This document shows, piece by piece, positions 8,070 through 18,778 of a stretch of DNA of 64,000 bases (positions are counted from its first letter, which is position 1; the number at the start of each line of letters is the position of its first letter). The notes under the pieces were generated by a model. It saw nothing but the letters and a program-made list of their open reading frames with translations. It was not told where the DNA came from and did not search any database. A program made the position numbers and the translations under genes. Location of the stretch: NCBI GenBank assembly GCA_002364735.1, contig DEZB01000066.1:175895-239894 (forward strand), in the 5' to 3' direction. This DNA is from Bacteroidales bacterium UBA3143. Its GTDB lineage: Bacteria > Bacteroidota > Bacteroidia > Bacteroidales > Dysgonomonadaceae.

Positions 8070-8141
8070 AATTCTGAAAAATGGGGAATTGATAAATTTT
8101 ATAGGCGCTGATAATAACGAAAATTAAGGGTAAACGAGTCT

Positions 8142-9053
8142 TTATTCTTTCCTCCTCCAAATCACCTTCTTATACGGAATCAACAATGTATTCCACGGTA
8201 ATTCCGAAAGCACCATGAGTACAAGAATGGCAGGCTGAAAATAGAGTGCAGCCAACACAATGGCCATTCCATTGTTTTTGTAAACAGCACCAATGGTTAT
8301 GGCAATCTTCCCTTCTCTGTCTTCCTTCCAGCCCATGAGATGGCCAATGAAGTGAAGCAGTATAAATACGGCGTACAAGACGAAAGTGTCCCAAATTATT
8401 CCAGTGAAATCGTTCAGGATGACTTCGCGTTGCGATCCCATGGCAATATAAACCATTAGTGTGAGCATGAGTATATTGACAGAGGTGAGCACATATTCTT
8501 TCTTTGCAATAAATTTGCCAGCATAGCGCTTCACAAGTTGCGACGCTATCACGGGGACGATAATAATCAATGCAAGGTCTTTGAGTAACCACCAAGGGCT
8601 TACAGAGAGTCCGTCAAAAGGCATAATCCAAAAGAGAAATGGCACAGTGAGCGGAGCCACTATTGATGAGAGAATAGCGATGCTGGTTGAGAGTGCTATG
8701 TTGCCTTTAGCAATGTCTGTTAGTGCAGGAGAGGCCACAGCAGGTGGCATGGCGAAAAGCAGCAGCACCCCAATAGCAAGCGTTTGATCGAATGTTTGGA
8801 TAATGAAGTAAAGCAGCAAGGGGATGACGATCATAAATGAAGCGGTGATGAAAATCATTTGCTTGTAATTCTTCATGTTAGTGATGATCTCTGCAATGTC
8901 GGTCTTTAAGAATACAATAAAGAGCATCACCATGAGCATTGGCTTTAGCATGGTCATTAGGAAATCATTGAAGACTGGGAAGTATAGCCCCAATATGAGA
9001 CCAGTCATAAAGAATATCCAGAAATATTTTTCTATAAAGGAGGTAATTTTCAT
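8142..9053 (-). CDS. Bile acid:sodium symporter (BASS) family transporter
   Basis: A 303-residue polytopic membrane protein with about nine or ten hydrophobic helices, starting with a short N-terminal segment MKITSFIEKYFW. The central LLLFAMPPAVASPALTDIAKG and the later GAVYKNNGMAIVLAA match the two discontinuous helix regions that form the sodium and substrate sites in BASS/SBF proteins. The substrate could be an organic anion; bile acid is only the family name. It follows the fructosamine-kinase-like gene by 17 bases on the same strand, so the two are probably cotranscribed. Confidence 0.78.
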   Translation of the reverse strand: MKITSFIEKYFWIFFMTGLILGLYFPVFNDFLMTMLKPMLMVMLFIVFLKTDIAEIITNMKNYKQMIFITASFMIVIPLLLYFIIQTFDQTLAIGVLLLFAMPPAVASPALTDIAKGNIALSTSIAILSSIVAPLTVPFLFWIMPFDGLSVSPWWLLKDLALIIIVPVIASQLVKRYAGKFIAKKEYVLTSVNILMLTLMVYIAMGSQREVILNDFTGIIWDTFVLYAVFILLHFIGHLMGWKEDREGKIAITIGAVYKNNGMAIVLAALYFQPAILVLMVLSELPWNTLLIPYKKVIWRRKE

Positions 9054-9070
9054 AAAGATGTAGCGTTTGT

Positions 9071-9931
9071 TTAAAAGTAACGTTTTAATATAGCGGCAAC
9101 ACTCCCATAATAACTCCTTCCAAACATATTGAGGTGAACCAACAAGAAATAGAGTTGATAAAGATCTATTTGTGCATTATAATTGGGGGTCTTTGGTATG
9201 ATATCATGATAAGCGGAATAGAACTCGATGTCAAATCCTCCAAATAGTTTACTCATAGCGATGTCAACCATCGAATGTCCCCAATATACGGCAGGGTCAA
9301 TTAAGAAGGGTGTGCCATTGGTGGCGATGAGGTAGTTGCCTGCCCAAAGGTCACCATGTAGTAAAGATGGCTTAATGTTGTTTTCAAACAAGTCTGCAAA
9401 AACGCTTATTGCTGTTTGTGCAGAGGGAATCTCGTTAGATTTGAGCATGTTGTTTTGCTCAGCCAATTTCAATTGTGGAGCAATTCGTTCTTGCCAATAA
9501 AACTCTGCCCAGCTTCTATGTTGACTGTTTGATTGTGGCAAGCTGCCAATAAAGTTGTTGGACGAAAAGCCAAAAGTGTTATGATGGTTGAGGTGCAACT
9601 TGGCTAATTGGGTGCCCAAAGTTTTGAATTCATTTGAGTTGGCAGATTTGCTCTCTACATAATCCATTAGCAAGAAGGCTTTATTATCATACATCTCTAC
9701 GTGATGCACTTTTGGAACAGCAATGGTTGCAGTTTCTTCAATTGCTTGCAATCCTTTTTGCTCTGCAACAAACATCTCCAAAGCATTACTACTGGAGTTT
9801 ACTTTTAGGAAGTATGCGCCTTTGTTCCATTTCAAGCGATAAGCAGAGGATATGCTTCCTCCAGAAAGAGATTGGACATCGTGAAACTCCTTGTTGGTTA
9901 GGTTGGAGATATGTGATAGTAGTTGTTTCAT
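9071..9931 (-). CDS. Fructosamine-3-kinase family protein
   Basis: A 286-residue aminoglycoside-phosphotransferase-fold kinase. The N-terminal lobe has SGGSISSAYRL (nucleotide loop) and AYFLKVN (Lys for ATP). The catalytic loop is LLHGDLWAGNYL near residue 190, and the metal-binding motif is LIDPAVYWGHSMVDIAMS. This set is characteristic of ketosamine/fructosamine-3-kinases, which phosphorylate sugar adducts on protein lysines or free amines and so repair glycation. The length matches the family. A -7 element (9970-9977) lies 39 bases upstream. The link with the adjacent BASS transporter is not obvious. Confidence 0.85.
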   Translation of the reverse strand: MKQLLSHISNLTNKEFHDVQSLSGGSISSAYRLKWNKGAYFLKVNSSSNALEMFVAEQKGLQAIEETATIAVPKVHHVEMYDNKAFLLMDYVESKSANSNEFKTLGTQLAKLHLNHHNTFGFSSNNFIGSLPQSNSQHRSWAEFYWQERIAPQLKLAEQNNMLKSNEIPSAQTAISVFADLFENNIKPSLLHGDLWAGNYLIATNGTPFLIDPAVYWGHSMVDIAMSKLFGGFDIEFYSAYHDIIPKTPNYNAQIDLYQLYFLLVHLNMFGRSYYGSVAAILKRYF

Positions 9932-9969
9932 TGGTGTTCTGTTTTTGACCTATAGCTAAATAAGATAAA

Positions 9970-9977
9970 CAAATATA
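9970..9977 (-). promoter_or_regulatory. -7 promoter element of the fructosamine-kinase gene
   Basis: The minus strand reads TATATTTG, an exact TAnnTTTG match, 39 bases before the ATG. A clear -33 element is not visible. Confidence 0.5.
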
Positions 9978-10142
9978 GTTATCTTATTAGTTTTAAAAAA
10001 GTGCGATATATGAATTTCTACTTCACATAATTGTAAATTTACAAACTCAGTTTTAATCGTAAAGCTATTTTTAAAGATGGTGAGGTGTAAATTGATGTGG
10101 CATATCTGCTTATTAATATAAACAGATTTGTTTATTAATTGT

Positions 10143-10150
10143 TATATTTG
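10143..10150 (+). promoter_or_regulatory. -7 promoter element of the XRE regulator gene
   Basis: TATATTTG matches TAnnTTTG and lies 17 bases before the ATG at 10168, giving a very short leader. No convincing -33 element is seen. Confidence 0.5.
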
Positions 10151-10167
10151 TAGTAAAGTAAATTGCT

Positions 10168-10668
10168 ATGATTGATCATATTGATATAATTCAAGGTATT
10201 CATCCAGGTAAATTGATCGAGAGAGAGTTGAGGAAAAAGAATATAACTCAGAGAAAACTTGCTGATCAGACGGGTATCTCTTATCAAACAATCAATGCAA
10301 TTATTGCAGAAAAACGCAACCTGACAACGGAACAATCTCTAAGGATAGCAGATGTGCTGGGTTACGATGAATCTTTCCTTGCACTCTTACAAACATACTA
10401 TGATATAAAAATGCTGAAAGAGAAAGATCTCCATAGTCTTTATAAAGGAACTCCTCGCATTCGCAAGTCGCTGTTTTGGGATGTGGACTTTGATACTAGC
10501 AATTGGGGTAAGTATAAAACATCTGTTGTAAAACGAGTGTTGGAAAGAGGGAATAAAGAGGAAATTGAAGAAATTATGCGATTCTATAATTTGTCAATCG
10601 ATGAACTTCAAAAGTATGAAACGAAGAATACGAGACGGAGTAAATTATCAGAAAACATAGGAGAATAA
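10168..10668 (+). CDS. HigA-like XRE regulator with C-terminal DUF6922-like domain
   Basis: A 166-residue protein in two parts. Residues about 10-75 are a HigA-type helix-turn-helix, starting GIHPGKLIERELRKKNITQ and continuing ISYQTINAIIAEKRNLTTEQ. Residues about 95-150 carry RKSLFWDVDFDTSNWGKYK and VVKRVLERGNKEEIEEIMRF, which resembles the DUF6922 domain found in stand-alone antitoxin-like proteins next to AbiEii nucleotidyltransferase toxins. No HigB or AbiEii toxin gene lies beside it; only a 15-codon frame follows at 10673. It may be an orphan antitoxin or a self-contained regulator. The DUF6922 assignment is from motif memory. Confidence 0.7.
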   Translation: MIDHIDIIQGIHPGKLIERELRKKNITQRKLADQTGISYQTINAIIAEKRNLTTEQSLRIADVLGYDESFLALLQTYYDIKMLKEKDLHSLYKGTPRIRKSLFWDVDFDTSNWGKYKTSVVKRVLERGNKEEIEEIMRFYNLSIDELQKYETKNTRRSKLSENIGE

Positions 10669-10792
10669 AAGCATGACAGACAAACTACTGTTTGTTTCAA
10701 AGGTAAATATTGGGAGTTGATTAAATTAGACTTTGTAGAGTTAATTGGAAATCTATAGTTTAAATAAAAAAAAATAGACTATTTCTTTTTCA

Positions 10793-11119
10793 AAACATTT
10801 TCACCGCGGTGAAAATGTTTAAATCTGATGAAAATTGAATTCACCGCGGTGAAAATGTTTAAAAAAGGATTATTGTCGTTTTTTTGCCCTAATTTGTTCC
10901 ATTTTTGCCTTAAAATTCCAAATCACGGGGTAGTTTTTACTTATCATCTACAGATTTTGCAATTTTAGGATGCTTATTCTTTAATATATGGTGTTTTTCC
11001 GACATATTTCTTCAAAAATTGATCATTTTAGCTGTTTAAAACATATTCACCGTGGTAAATTGTGTTTTCATTAGATGAAAGTCCAATCCACCACGGTGAA
11101 TTTGATTTCCACCTGAATT
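10793..11119 (+). repeat. ~330 bp palindrome-bearing intergenic repeat, copy A
   Basis: This stretch is similar along its length to the reverse complement of 59011-59338. Each copy carries four palindromic sites built on CACCGCGGTG or a close variant, two near each end and about 200 bases of AT-rich DNA between. In copy A the sites are at 10793-10820 (a perfect 28-bp palindrome), 10840-10853, 11045-11060 and about 11087-11101. Shared inner landmarks include TTAAAATTCCAAATC, CTTATCATCTAC and TTTAGCTGTTTAAAACAT. No coding frame is conserved between copies. The family is not one I recognise. Confidence 0.8.
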
Positions 11120-11287
11120 TGGGTCCATTTAATTATGAAATGTAAAATTTAGCATGCTATTAATTACAAATTGACACTTGTTGAAATGAAAAATAATAGG
11201 GTGAGTCGGATAAAACTTATTGAAGACAAAAATTGAATAAGTAGTGAGTTAAACCAAAACCAAACACATAGTTTTACGCTTGATCCT

Positions 11288-11327
11288 AAAAAAACCTTCT
11301 CTATCATTCATCGATAAAGAAGGTTTT
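11288..11327 (-). terminator. Terminator after valS
   Basis: On the minus strand AAAACCTTCT (11327-11318) pairs with AGAAGGTTTT (11300-11291) and runs into TTTTTTT. It lies 60 bases past the valS stop. Confidence 0.75.
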
Positions 11328-11386
11328 AATTTGTATGTTAGACCTTACATGCAAGGACTATACAATAATATTTTACATTACTGTGG

Positions 11387-14011
11387 TTATTGTTTGTCAT
11401 CCAACGCCTCAATACTTTCCTTCAACGATGCAATTTTACTAATAGCATCTGCCTGTTTCTTTCGTTCGTTATCTACAATCTCTGGTTTTGCATTTTGCAC
11501 AAAACGCTCGTTGCTCAATTTCTTTTCAACCGACTTCAAGAAACCCTTTTGATAGATCAATTCAGCACGCATTTTTTCCAGTTCAGCCTCCACGTCGATG
11601 TTCTCTGTAAGTGGAACAGCAAACTCAGTAGTTGCCACCATAAAAGAGGCTGCGCCAGCTGATTTCTCAGTAACTGAGGCAATGCTGCTTAAGTTGCCCA
11701 TCTTTTGGATGGCGCTGTCATAAGCTGCGTTGTGCGCTCCTAAAATCTCCAATGTAAGCGCATCTTTGTTGGCAATGTTCTTTTGTAGGCGAATGGTACG
11801 AATGCCAGCTATGATATGTTTGGTATGTTCGAAATCGGACAAGAAGCTGTTATTATACGCTTTGTTTAATGGCAATTCACTAATCATGATGCTCTCTCCT
11901 TTTTCACGTGGAACAATTGCTTGCCAAAGCTCTTCAGTAATGAAAGGCATGAAAGGATGCAAAAGACGCAATAGAGAATCGAAGAACGTGAGGGTAGCCT
12001 CATAAGTAGCCTTGTCAATGGGTTGTTGATAAGCTGGTTTCACCAACTCTAAGTACCACGATGAGAATTCGTCCCAAAACAATTTGTACACAAGCATCAA
12101 TGCTTCAGATAAACGGTATTTTGAGAACAGGTCGTCCATCTCTTCAATGGTTTTCGAAACTACATTGTCGAACCACTCAATGGTAATTTTTGCTGTTTCG
12201 GGTTGCTCAATGTTGTCATCCACCTCCCAACCTTTCACCAAGCGAAACGCATTCCATATCTTGTTGTTGAAGTTACGTCCTTGTTCGCACAACGACTCAT
12301 CGAATGGTAAATCGTTACCCGCCGCAGAGGTCAATAACATTCCCATGCGAACACCATCGGCACCGTATTTTTGCATCAGCTCAATGGGGTCTGGCGAGTT
12401 GCCCAATGATTTGGACATCTTTCTGCCCAATTTGTCGCGCACAATACCTGTTAGGTAAACGTTTTTGAAACAAGGTTGGTTGCGGTATTCATATCCTGCC
12501 ATAATCATGCGTGCCACCCAAAAGAAGAGAATCTCGGGGGCTGTCACCAAATCATTGGTAGGGTAGTAGTAGTTAATGTCTTTATTGTTAGGGTTGTTGA
12601 TGCCATCAAAAACAGAAATGGGCCACAACCACGATGAGAACCAAGTGTCTAAACAATCTTCATCTTGACGCAAGTCGGAGCGCTCTAATGCAGGATTGAT
12701 TTTCTGAGCCAGTTTCAATGCCTCATCTTCAGTTTCGGCAACCACATAACCTCCCTCGGGCAAGTAGTAGGCAGGAATGCGATGTCCCCACCACAATTGG
12801 CGGGACACGCACCAATCTTTCACATTCTCCATCCAATGACGATAGGTGTTTTTGAATTTGGCAGGATACAACGCAATAGTATCATCCATCACCGCATCTA
12901 AAGCAGGCTTTGCCAAATCTTCCATCTTTAAGAACCATTGCATCGATAGTTTTGGTTCAATCACTGCATCGGTACGTTCAGAGAAACCAACATTGTTGGT
13001 GTAGGGTTCTATTTTGTCAATTAGCTCTTTCTCTTCTAATTCTTTTTCGATGAGGGTGCGCACTACAAAACGGTCTTTGTCTTGGTAGTGCAATCCATAC
13101 TCATTGAGTGTTCCGTTATCGTTGAAAATGTCGATTGCTTCCAAGTTATATTTATCACCCAGCATGTAGTCATTTATATCGTGTGCAGGAGTCACTTTCA
13201 AGCAACCTGTTCCGAACTCTACATCTACATAGTCATCCTCTATCACTGACACCTCGCGGTTGGCAATAGGGACAATTAGCTTTTTACCTTTCAGGTGAGC
13301 CGTTTTAGGATTATTGGGATTGATGCACACTGCTGTGTCACCAAATATTGTTTCAGGACGTGTAGTTGCAATTACCGCATATTTGCCATCTTCTCCTAAA
13401 ATGGGATAGCGCAAATAGTAGAGTTTACCTGTCACTTCTTTGTGTATCACTTCCTCATCAGAGAGAGCTGTTTGTGCCTGTGGATCCCAATTCACCATTC
13501 GCACACCTCTATACACCAATCCTTTGTTGTGTAAGTCGGTGAAAACCTTCAATACACTTTCCGAGCGTTTTTCATCCATGGTGAAGCAAGTTCTGTCCCA
13601 ATCGCACGATGCGCCCAGTTTTTTCAATTGCTCCAAAATGATTCCGCCATGTTTATGCGTCCATTCCCAAGCATGTTCCAAAAACTCTTCGCGTGATAAA
13701 TCAGATTTTTGAATGCCTTCGGCAGCAAGCTTCGCAACCACTTTTGCTTCAGTAGCTATTGAGGCATGGTCTGTACCAGGCACCCAGCAAGCATTCTTAC
13801 CTTGCATGCGAGCACGGCGCACCAAAATGTCTTGAATAGTATTGTTGAGCATATGACCCATATGGAGTATACCCGTGACATTGGGCGGTGGAATAACTAT
13901 TGAATAGGCCTCACGTTCATCGGGTTCCGAATGAAAGTATCCGTTTTCTAACCAATAAGCATACCACTTATCTTCTACTTCTATAGGGTTGTATTTGCTT
14001 GCTATTTCCAT
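11387..14011 (-). CDS. valS: Valyl-tRNA synthetase
   Basis: An 874-residue class I aminoacyl-tRNA synthetase that charges tRNA-Val with valine in the cytoplasm. The ATP-binding signature is [17 protein letters not shown] near residue 45, and KMSKS appears in [14 protein letters not shown] near residue 530. Between them lies the CP1 editing domain ([17 protein letters not shown] and a conserved [12 protein letters not shown] block). The zinc-less [10 protein letters not shown] motif of ValS is present. The C-terminus is the expected coiled coil ([20 protein letters not shown]). It is full length, monocistronic and ends in a strong terminator. Confidence 0.98.
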   Translation of the reverse strand: MEIASKYNPIEVEDKWYAYWLENGYFHSEPDEREAYSIVIPPPNVTGILHMGHMLNNTIQDILVRRARMQGKNACWVPGTDHASIATEAKVVAKLAAEGIQKSDLSREEFLEHAWEWTHKHGGIILEQLKKLGASCDWDRTCFTMDEKRSESVLKVFTDLHNKGLVYRGVRMVNWDPQAQTALSDEEVIHKEVTGKLYYLRYPILGEDGKYAVIATTRPETIFGDTAVCINPNNPKTAHLKGKKLIVPIANREVSVIEDDYVDVEFGTGCLKVTPAHDINDYMLGDKYNLEAIDIFNDNGTLNEYGLHYQDKDRFVVRTLIEKELEEKELIDKIEPYTNNVGFSERTDAVIEPKLSMQWFLKMEDLAKPALDAVMDDTIALYPAKFKNTYRHWMENVKDWCVSRQLWWGHRIPAYYLPEGGYVVAETEDEALKLAQKINPALERSDLRQDEDCLDTWFSSWLWPISVFDGINNPNNKDINYYYPTNDLVTAPEILFFWVARMIMAGYEYRNQPCFKNVYLTGIVRDKLGRKMSKSLGNSPDPIELMQKYGADGVRMGMLLTSAAGNDLPFDESLCEQGRNFNNKIWNAFRLVKGWEVDDNIEQPETAKITIEWFDNVVSKTIEEMDDLFSKYRLSEALMLVYKLFWDEFSSWYLELVKPAYQQPIDKATYEATLTFFDSLLRLLHPFMPFITEELWQAIVPREKGESIMISELPLNKAYNNSFLSDFEHTKHIIAGIRTIRLQKNIANKDALTLEILGAHNAAYDSAIQKMGNLSSIASVTEKSAGAASFMVATTEFAVPLTENIDVEAELEKMRAELIYQKGFLKSVEKKLSNERFVQNAKPEIVDNERKKQADAISKIASLKESIEALDDKQ

Positions 14012-14268
14012 ATCTGTTTAAAATTGAACTGCAAAAGTACAAAAAAATGCATCCAGAATAAAGAATAAAGAATTACGAATTACTAATTACGAATTGCTAA
14101 TGGGGGAAATAATTATAAATTACAAATTACTAATAGGAAATGAGACTTGAAATCTTGAAACCCAGGCACCATATCCCAAAACCCAAAACCTGAATCTCGC
14201 ATTTCACTTCCTCACTTACCACTTTCCACACCTCACTTCCCAAAACACACACCTCAAAACCCATTCAT

Positions 14269-15477
14269 CTATTCCTTATACAATAAATAGGGTTCCCTCT
14301 GTTTCTTAAATCTCTCCACATCATTTTGCCACATCTTTCTTATCTCTTCATTCGATTTCCCTTCTACAATCATTTTGCGAATGTAATCTACTCCTACAAG
14401 TTTTTCGAAGAAAGAGGTAAAGAAAGCATTTCCCATCTTAAGGTTGTTGTATGCATCTATGATATACGACAGATCGAATCCATTTTCCCAAATGTATTCA
14501 TTGGATATATTTCGTAAATCTACACCATAACATTTTTGATTGAGCAATGGAGGGTTTTTTGCACCCGGTAAGCTACGAGGGGTGAACGAGAAGTCTGCTC
14601 CTTTGTACTTTGGGTGACCATATACTTCGAAAGGAAAAGAAGTGCCACGGCCCAAACTCATCACTGTGCCTTCAAAGAGGCAAGTGGATGGATAGAGATA
14701 GATGGAATGTATGTTGGGTAAGTTGGGCGAGGGGGCAATGGGTAGTTCGTAACGGGAACTGTGTGTGTAGTTTTTGCAAGGAATAACTGTCAGTTGACAC
14801 TTGCGTGCTTGTGGCAACCATTTCTCTCCATTTATCATCAAGGCTAATTCACCCAATGTCATACCATGCACTACAGGAATGGGCAACCAACCTACACCCG
14901 ACTTGTGTTTCATGTCCAAAATAGGACCATCCACATAAAATCCATTCGGATTAGGTCTGTCCAATACGATCATCTCTTTGCCATGCTCCGCACAAGCATC
15001 CATCAATCGGGCCATGCTGGCATAGTAAGTGTAGAAACGCAGACCGACATCTTGCAGGTCAAACAATAGCACATCAAATTGCTGCATATTTGCATTAGAT
15101 GGTTTGCCCGATTTCCCATCGTACAAAGACCAAATTGGGGTGCCCGTTTTAGTGTCTACAGAACTTGCAACATGTTCACCCGCATCAGCAGTACCACGAA
15201 AACCATGTTCTGGAGAAAAGATACCCACTAAGTTAATGTCATTGCGCTTCAATAAATCAACCAAATGCTCACTCCCCACCATACCAGTTTGATTGGTCAT
15301 AACAGCCACGCGTTTTCCTTTTAATAAAGGAAAATATTCAGTAGTAGCTTCCGCACCCATCATAATGGTTGGGTTATAAGAAATCGGAGAGTTGTTATTT
15401 TGATCACCGCACGATTGGGCTTGGCTGATAAATACAAACACCAAGCAAAGTAAAGAAACGAGTGTATATCTTATCAT
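14269..15477 (-). CDS. namZ: DUF1343 / NamZ-type exo-beta-N-acetylmuramidase
   Basis: A 402-residue exported protein: signal peptide at residues 1-20 (ends ISQAQS). The mature part has the DUF1343 blocks KGKRVAVMTNQTGMVG, VGIFSPEHGFRGTADAGEHV, DVLLFDLQDVGLRFYTY and EMIVLDRPNPNG. Members characterised in Bacillus and Tannerella (NamZ) remove N-acetylmuramic acid from the non-reducing end of peptidoglycan fragments, so this is likely a periplasmic enzyme of wall recycling. Its ATG overlaps the stop of the MerR-type regulator by one base, so both are cotranslated. Substrate assignment is by family only. Confidence 0.88.
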   Translation of the reverse strand: MIRYTLVSLLCLVFVFISQAQSCGDQNNNSPISYNPTIMMGAEATTEYFPLLKGKRVAVMTNQTGMVGSEHLVDLLKRNDINLVGIFSPEHGFRGTADAGEHVASSVDTKTGTPIWSLYDGKSGKPSNANMQQFDVLLFDLQDVGLRFYTYYASMARLMDACAEHGKEMIVLDRPNPNGFYVDGPILDMKHKSGVGWLPIPVVHGMTLGELALMINGEKWLPQARKCQLTVIPCKNYTHSSRYELPIAPSPNLPNIHSIYLYPSTCLFEGTVMSLGRGTSFPFEVYGHPKYKGADFSFTPRSLPGAKNPPLLNQKCYGVDLRNISNEYIWENGFDLSYIIDAYNNLKMGNAFFTSFFEKLVGVDYIRKMIVEGKSNEEIRKMWQNDVERFKKQREPYLLYKE

Positions 15478-15872
15478 TATTTTTCTTTTTCTGTCTTTGT
15501 GTACTTTTGAAGATTGTGCAAAGTGTTGAACTCTTCTTCCAAAGATAAAAGCTCTTTTCTCACATTTTTCAATCGGTCCAAAGCTTCCACACGCCTGTCT
15601 TCTTCCGTTTTGTTTGTCTTCAACACTTGTCTCGCACCTTCCAATGTAAGTCCTTTGTCGCGCACCAAACGATAAACAATTTCTATTTCATGAACATCCT
15701 CTTTGGTGTATTGACGTGTACCTCCTGTTGTTTTCTTCGGATTAATGTTGTCAAACTCCTTCTCCCAAAATCTTAGCAGAGAGACATTTACAGCGAAGTG
15801 ATCGGCCACCTCTTGAATGGAGTAAAAAAGGCGTTTCCCTTCAAAGTTGATAGGTCTTTTACGTTTTCCCAT
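15477..15872 (-). CDS. MerR family transcriptional regulator
   Basis: A 131-residue regulator. Its winged helix-turn-helix is seen in FYSIQEVADHFAVNVSLLRF followed by WEKEFDNINPKKTTGGTRQY, then YTKEDVHEIEIVYRLVRDKG and a C-terminal coiled coil (residues about 85-130) for dimerisation. There is no Cys-bearing or ligand-binding C-terminal domain, so the inducer is unknown. The gene is followed with TAATG overlap by the namZ gene, suggesting the operon may be controlled by muropeptide state, though nothing in the sequence proves that. It is divergent from alaS. Confidence 0.85.
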   Translation of the reverse strand: MGKRKRPINFEGKRLFYSIQEVADHFAVNVSLLRFWEKEFDNINPKKTTGGTRQYTKEDVHEIEIVYRLVRDKGLTLEGARQVLKTNKTEEDRRVEALDRLKNVRKELLSLEEEFNTLHNLQKYTKTEKEK

Positions 15873-15946
15873 AGTGCTGATTTATATTAAATTGGTGAAG
15901 ATAATTGTAATGATAGACTCAACAAAAATAAACTTTTTAGCGTAAC

Positions 15947-15978
15947 TTTGCAAACTGTTTATTAGATATATATCTTTG
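15947..15978 (+). promoter_or_regulatory. Promoter of alaS
   Basis: TTTG at 15947-15950 is followed after 20 bases by TATCTTTG (15971-15978), an exact TAnnTTTG match. It gives a leader of about 60 bases to the ATG at 16047, and makes an upstream in-frame ATG at 15990 unlikely. Confidence 0.7.
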
Positions 15979-16046
15979 TAACGTGATAAATGGGAAGCCT
16001 ATATCTTCCCGATGTTTTTTCAATACCGAACTATTTATTTTATTCT

Positions 16047-18671
16047 ATGATGACTTCAAAAGAAATACGCCAATCTTTCAAGGACTTTTTTGTTTCGAAA
16101 GACCATAAGATTGTTCCTTCTGCACCAATGGTAATCAAGGAAGATCCAACGCTGATGTTTACCAATGCGGGTATGAATCAATTTAAAGATGTTATTTTAG
16201 GCAATGCACCCATTAAATTTCCACGCATTGCCGATTCGCAAAAATGTCTGCGAGTGAGTGGTAAGCACAACGACTTGGAAGAGGTGGGGCATGATACTTA
16301 TCATCACACAATGTTCGAAATGTTGGGTAATTGGTCGTTTGGCGATTATTTCAAAAAAGAAGCCATTGCTTGGGCATGGGAGTATTTGACTGACGTGCTT
16401 CAATTAGATAAAAACAGATTGTATGCAACCGTGTTCGAAGGCGACAAATCAGAGAATCTGGAAAGAGACAATGAAGCTGCCACACATTGGGAAAAGTATT
16501 TACCCACAGACAGAGTCATTAATGGGAATAAAAAGGATAATTTCTGGGAAATGGGCGATACAGGTCCTTGTGGTCCTTGTTCTGAAATACATATAGACTT
16601 GCGTCCCGATGAACAACGAGAAAAAGTGAGTGCACTGACTTTGGTAAATCAAGACCACCCTCAAGTGGTTGAAATTTGGAACTTAGTGTTTATGCAATAT
16701 AACCGTAAAGCAGATGGCTCGCTTGAAGGTCTTCCTGCAAAAGTGATTGACACAGGAATGGGCTTCGAACGATTATGTATGGCAGTTCAAGGCAAACAAT
16801 CTAACTACGATACTGATGTGTTTCAACCCATCATCAAGAAGATTGGAGAAATAAGTGGTTTCACTTATGGACAAGACGAAAAGAGAGATATCGCTATGCG
16901 TGTAATAGCAGACCATGTTCGCACCATTGCTTTCTCTATCACTGACGGACAATTACCATCGAATGCGAAAGCAGGATATGTCATTCGTCGTATTTTGCGT
17001 CGTGCAGTGCGTTATGGGTATACTTTCCTGAATAGGCACGAAGGATTTATGTATAAACTGCTGCCTGTGCTGATAGAAGTGATGGGTGATTCATATCCTG
17101 AACTGATTGCTCAAAAGACACTGATTGAAAAAGTAATAAAGGAAGAAGAAGAATCTTTCCTTCGCACCCTTGAAACAGGCATTCGTTTGTTGGACAAACA
17201 AATGGAGCAGCATAAAAAAGAAAACAACTTGACATTGGAAGGAACAACGGCTTTCCAACTGTATGACACATTTGGTTTCCCGTTAGATCTTACGGAGCTT
17301 ATTTTGCGCGAGAATGGAATGAAGGTTGACCACGAAGGTTTTACTGCTGAAATGAAGAAGCAAAAAGAGCGTGCACGCAATGCAGCTGCTATTGAAACAG
17401 GAGACTGGGTGAGGGTGCACAATGGAGATCCCATCTTTGTAGGATATGATTTCACCGATACAGACGCCGAAATTCTTCGTTACCGAAAAGTGAAACAAAA
17501 GAACAAAGAATATTATCAGGTGGTGTTTTCTCAAACTCCTTTCTATTCGGAGCAAGGAGGTCAAGTGGGAGATAGTGGTTGGATGGTTGCTACTGAATCG
17601 GGCGAAAAGATTGAGATATTTGATACAAAGCGTGAGAACAACCTTGCGGTTCACTTAATCAATAAGCTCCCAACAGATATAACCGCTACTTTCACTTTAA
17701 CAATCAATAAAGAAAGACGTACAGCCATAGAAGCCAACCACACTGCCACCCATCTGATGCATGAGGCTTTGCGCGAAGTGTTGGGAACTCACGTGGAACA
17801 AAAAGGGTCTTATGTTTCTGCAGATTTGTTGAGATTCGACTTCTCTCATTTCGAAAAGATGACGAAAGAGCAAATTCGTGAAGTTGAGGAATTAGTTAAC
17901 AGTAAGATTCGTACAAACTTACCTATTAAAGAAGACCGAAGTGTTCCTATTCAAGTTGCAAAAGAGATGGGAGCCATGGCACTGTTTGGGGAGAAATACG
18001 ATGAGGAAGTACGTACCATTCGTTTTGGGTCGTCCATCGAGTTGTGTGGAGGAACGCACATATCATCCACTGGTCGTATCGGTCTTTTCCGTATTGTGAG
18101 CGAAGGAGCTATTGCTGCAGGGGTGCGTCGCATAGAAGCAATCACTGGCAAAGCCTGTGACGCGTATATCTACAAAAAAGAAGATGTGCTGGTTCACTTA
18201 AGAGAGATGCTTAACAACACACCTGACATTGAAGGAGCTTTGCAACGCTTGCTTGCCGAAAATGAAGAGATGAAAAGAACAGTGCAAGAATTCGAGATGG
18301 AAAAAGCTCGTAACTTGAAACAGTCACTCATTAATTCAAAAGAGCTCAAAGATGGTATACACATCTTTAGTGCAACATTATCGGAAGTATCGCCTGATAT
18401 TGTAAAAAACATAGCCTTCCAATTGAAAGGAGAGTTCCCCGAGAATTTATTTTTTGTTGTTGCCACTGTGGTTGACAACAAACCGAATCTTACAGTGATG
18501 ATAAGCGATGACTTGGTGAAAAAAGGAATGCATGCAGGCACTATCATTCGCAGTGCTGCTAAACATATTCAAGGCGGTGGGGGAGGACAGCCCAACTTTG
18601 CTACAGCGGGAGGAAAGAATGCCGAAGGATTGCAAAAGGCGGTTGATGAGGTGTTGGGGAGTTTGGATTAA
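16047..18671 (+). CDS. alaS: Alanyl-tRNA synthetase
   Basis: A class II aminoacyl-tRNA synthetase of 874 residues from ATG 16047. The N-terminus [20 protein letters not shown] and [20 protein letters not shown] match the family exactly. Motif 2 is near [16 protein letters not shown] and motif 3 near GMGFERLCM. The editing domain has [16 protein letters not shown] (HxxxH zinc ligands, near residue 565) and the CGGTH motif near residue 665. The C-Ala domain ends [16 protein letters not shown]. An in-frame ATG at 15990 exists but adds 19 residues atypical of AlaS and sits at the predicted transcription start. Confidence 0.97.
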   Translation: MMTSKEIRQSFKDFFVSKDHKIVPSAPMVIKEDPTLMFTNAGMNQFKDVILGNAPIKFPRIADSQKCLRVSGKHNDLEEVGHDTYHHTMFEMLGNWSFGDYFKKEAIAWAWEYLTDVLQLDKNRLYATVFEGDKSENLERDNEAATHWEKYLPTDRVINGNKKDNFWEMGDTGPCGPCSEIHIDLRPDEQREKVSALTLVNQDHPQVVEIWNLVFMQYNRKADGSLEGLPAKVIDTGMGFERLCMAVQGKQSNYDTDVFQPIIKKIGEISGFTYGQDEKRDIAMRVIADHVRTIAFSITDGQLPSNAKAGYVIRRILRRAVRYGYTFLNRHEGFMYKLLPVLIEVMGDSYPELIAQKTLIEKVIKEEEESFLRTLETGIRLLDKQMEQHKKENNLTLEGTTAFQLYDTFGFPLDLTELILRENGMKVDHEGFTAEMKKQKERARNAAAIETGDWVRVHNGDPIFVGYDFTDTDAEILRYRKVKQKNKEYYQVVFSQTPFYSEQGGQVGDSGWMVATESGEKIEIFDTKRENNLAVHLINKLPTDITATFTLTINKERRTAIEANHTATHLMHEALREVLGTHVEQKGSYVSADLLRFDFSHFEKMTKEQIREVEELVNSKIRTNLPIKEDRSVPIQVAKEMGAMALFGEKYDEEVRTIRFGSSIELCGGTHISSTGRIGLFRIVSEGAIAAGVRRIEAITGKACDAYIYKKEDVLVHLREMLNNTPDIEGALQRLLAENEEMKRTVQEFEMEKARNLKQSLINSKELKDGIHIFSATLSEVSPDIVKNIAFQLKGEFPENLFFVVATVVDNKPNLTVMISDDLVKKGMHAGTIIRSAAKHIQGGGGGQPNFATAGGKNAEGLQKAVDEVLGSLD

Positions 18672-18778
18672 GCAATTGACAGGCTCAGAGATAGATAAAA
18701 GTCAAAGTTTTTGAGCCAGTCTATATGTATTATTTGGCATTTTCTTACTAAGAAGACTACTTATACAGTTATTTCTCT

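Noticed and set aside
11390..13712. Several plus-strand frames of 90 to 124 codons
   Set aside because: All are shadows of valS on the other strand.
15990..16046. 19-residue N-terminal extension of AlaS
   Set aside because: It lies at the predicted transcription start and is absent from the usual AlaS N-terminus.
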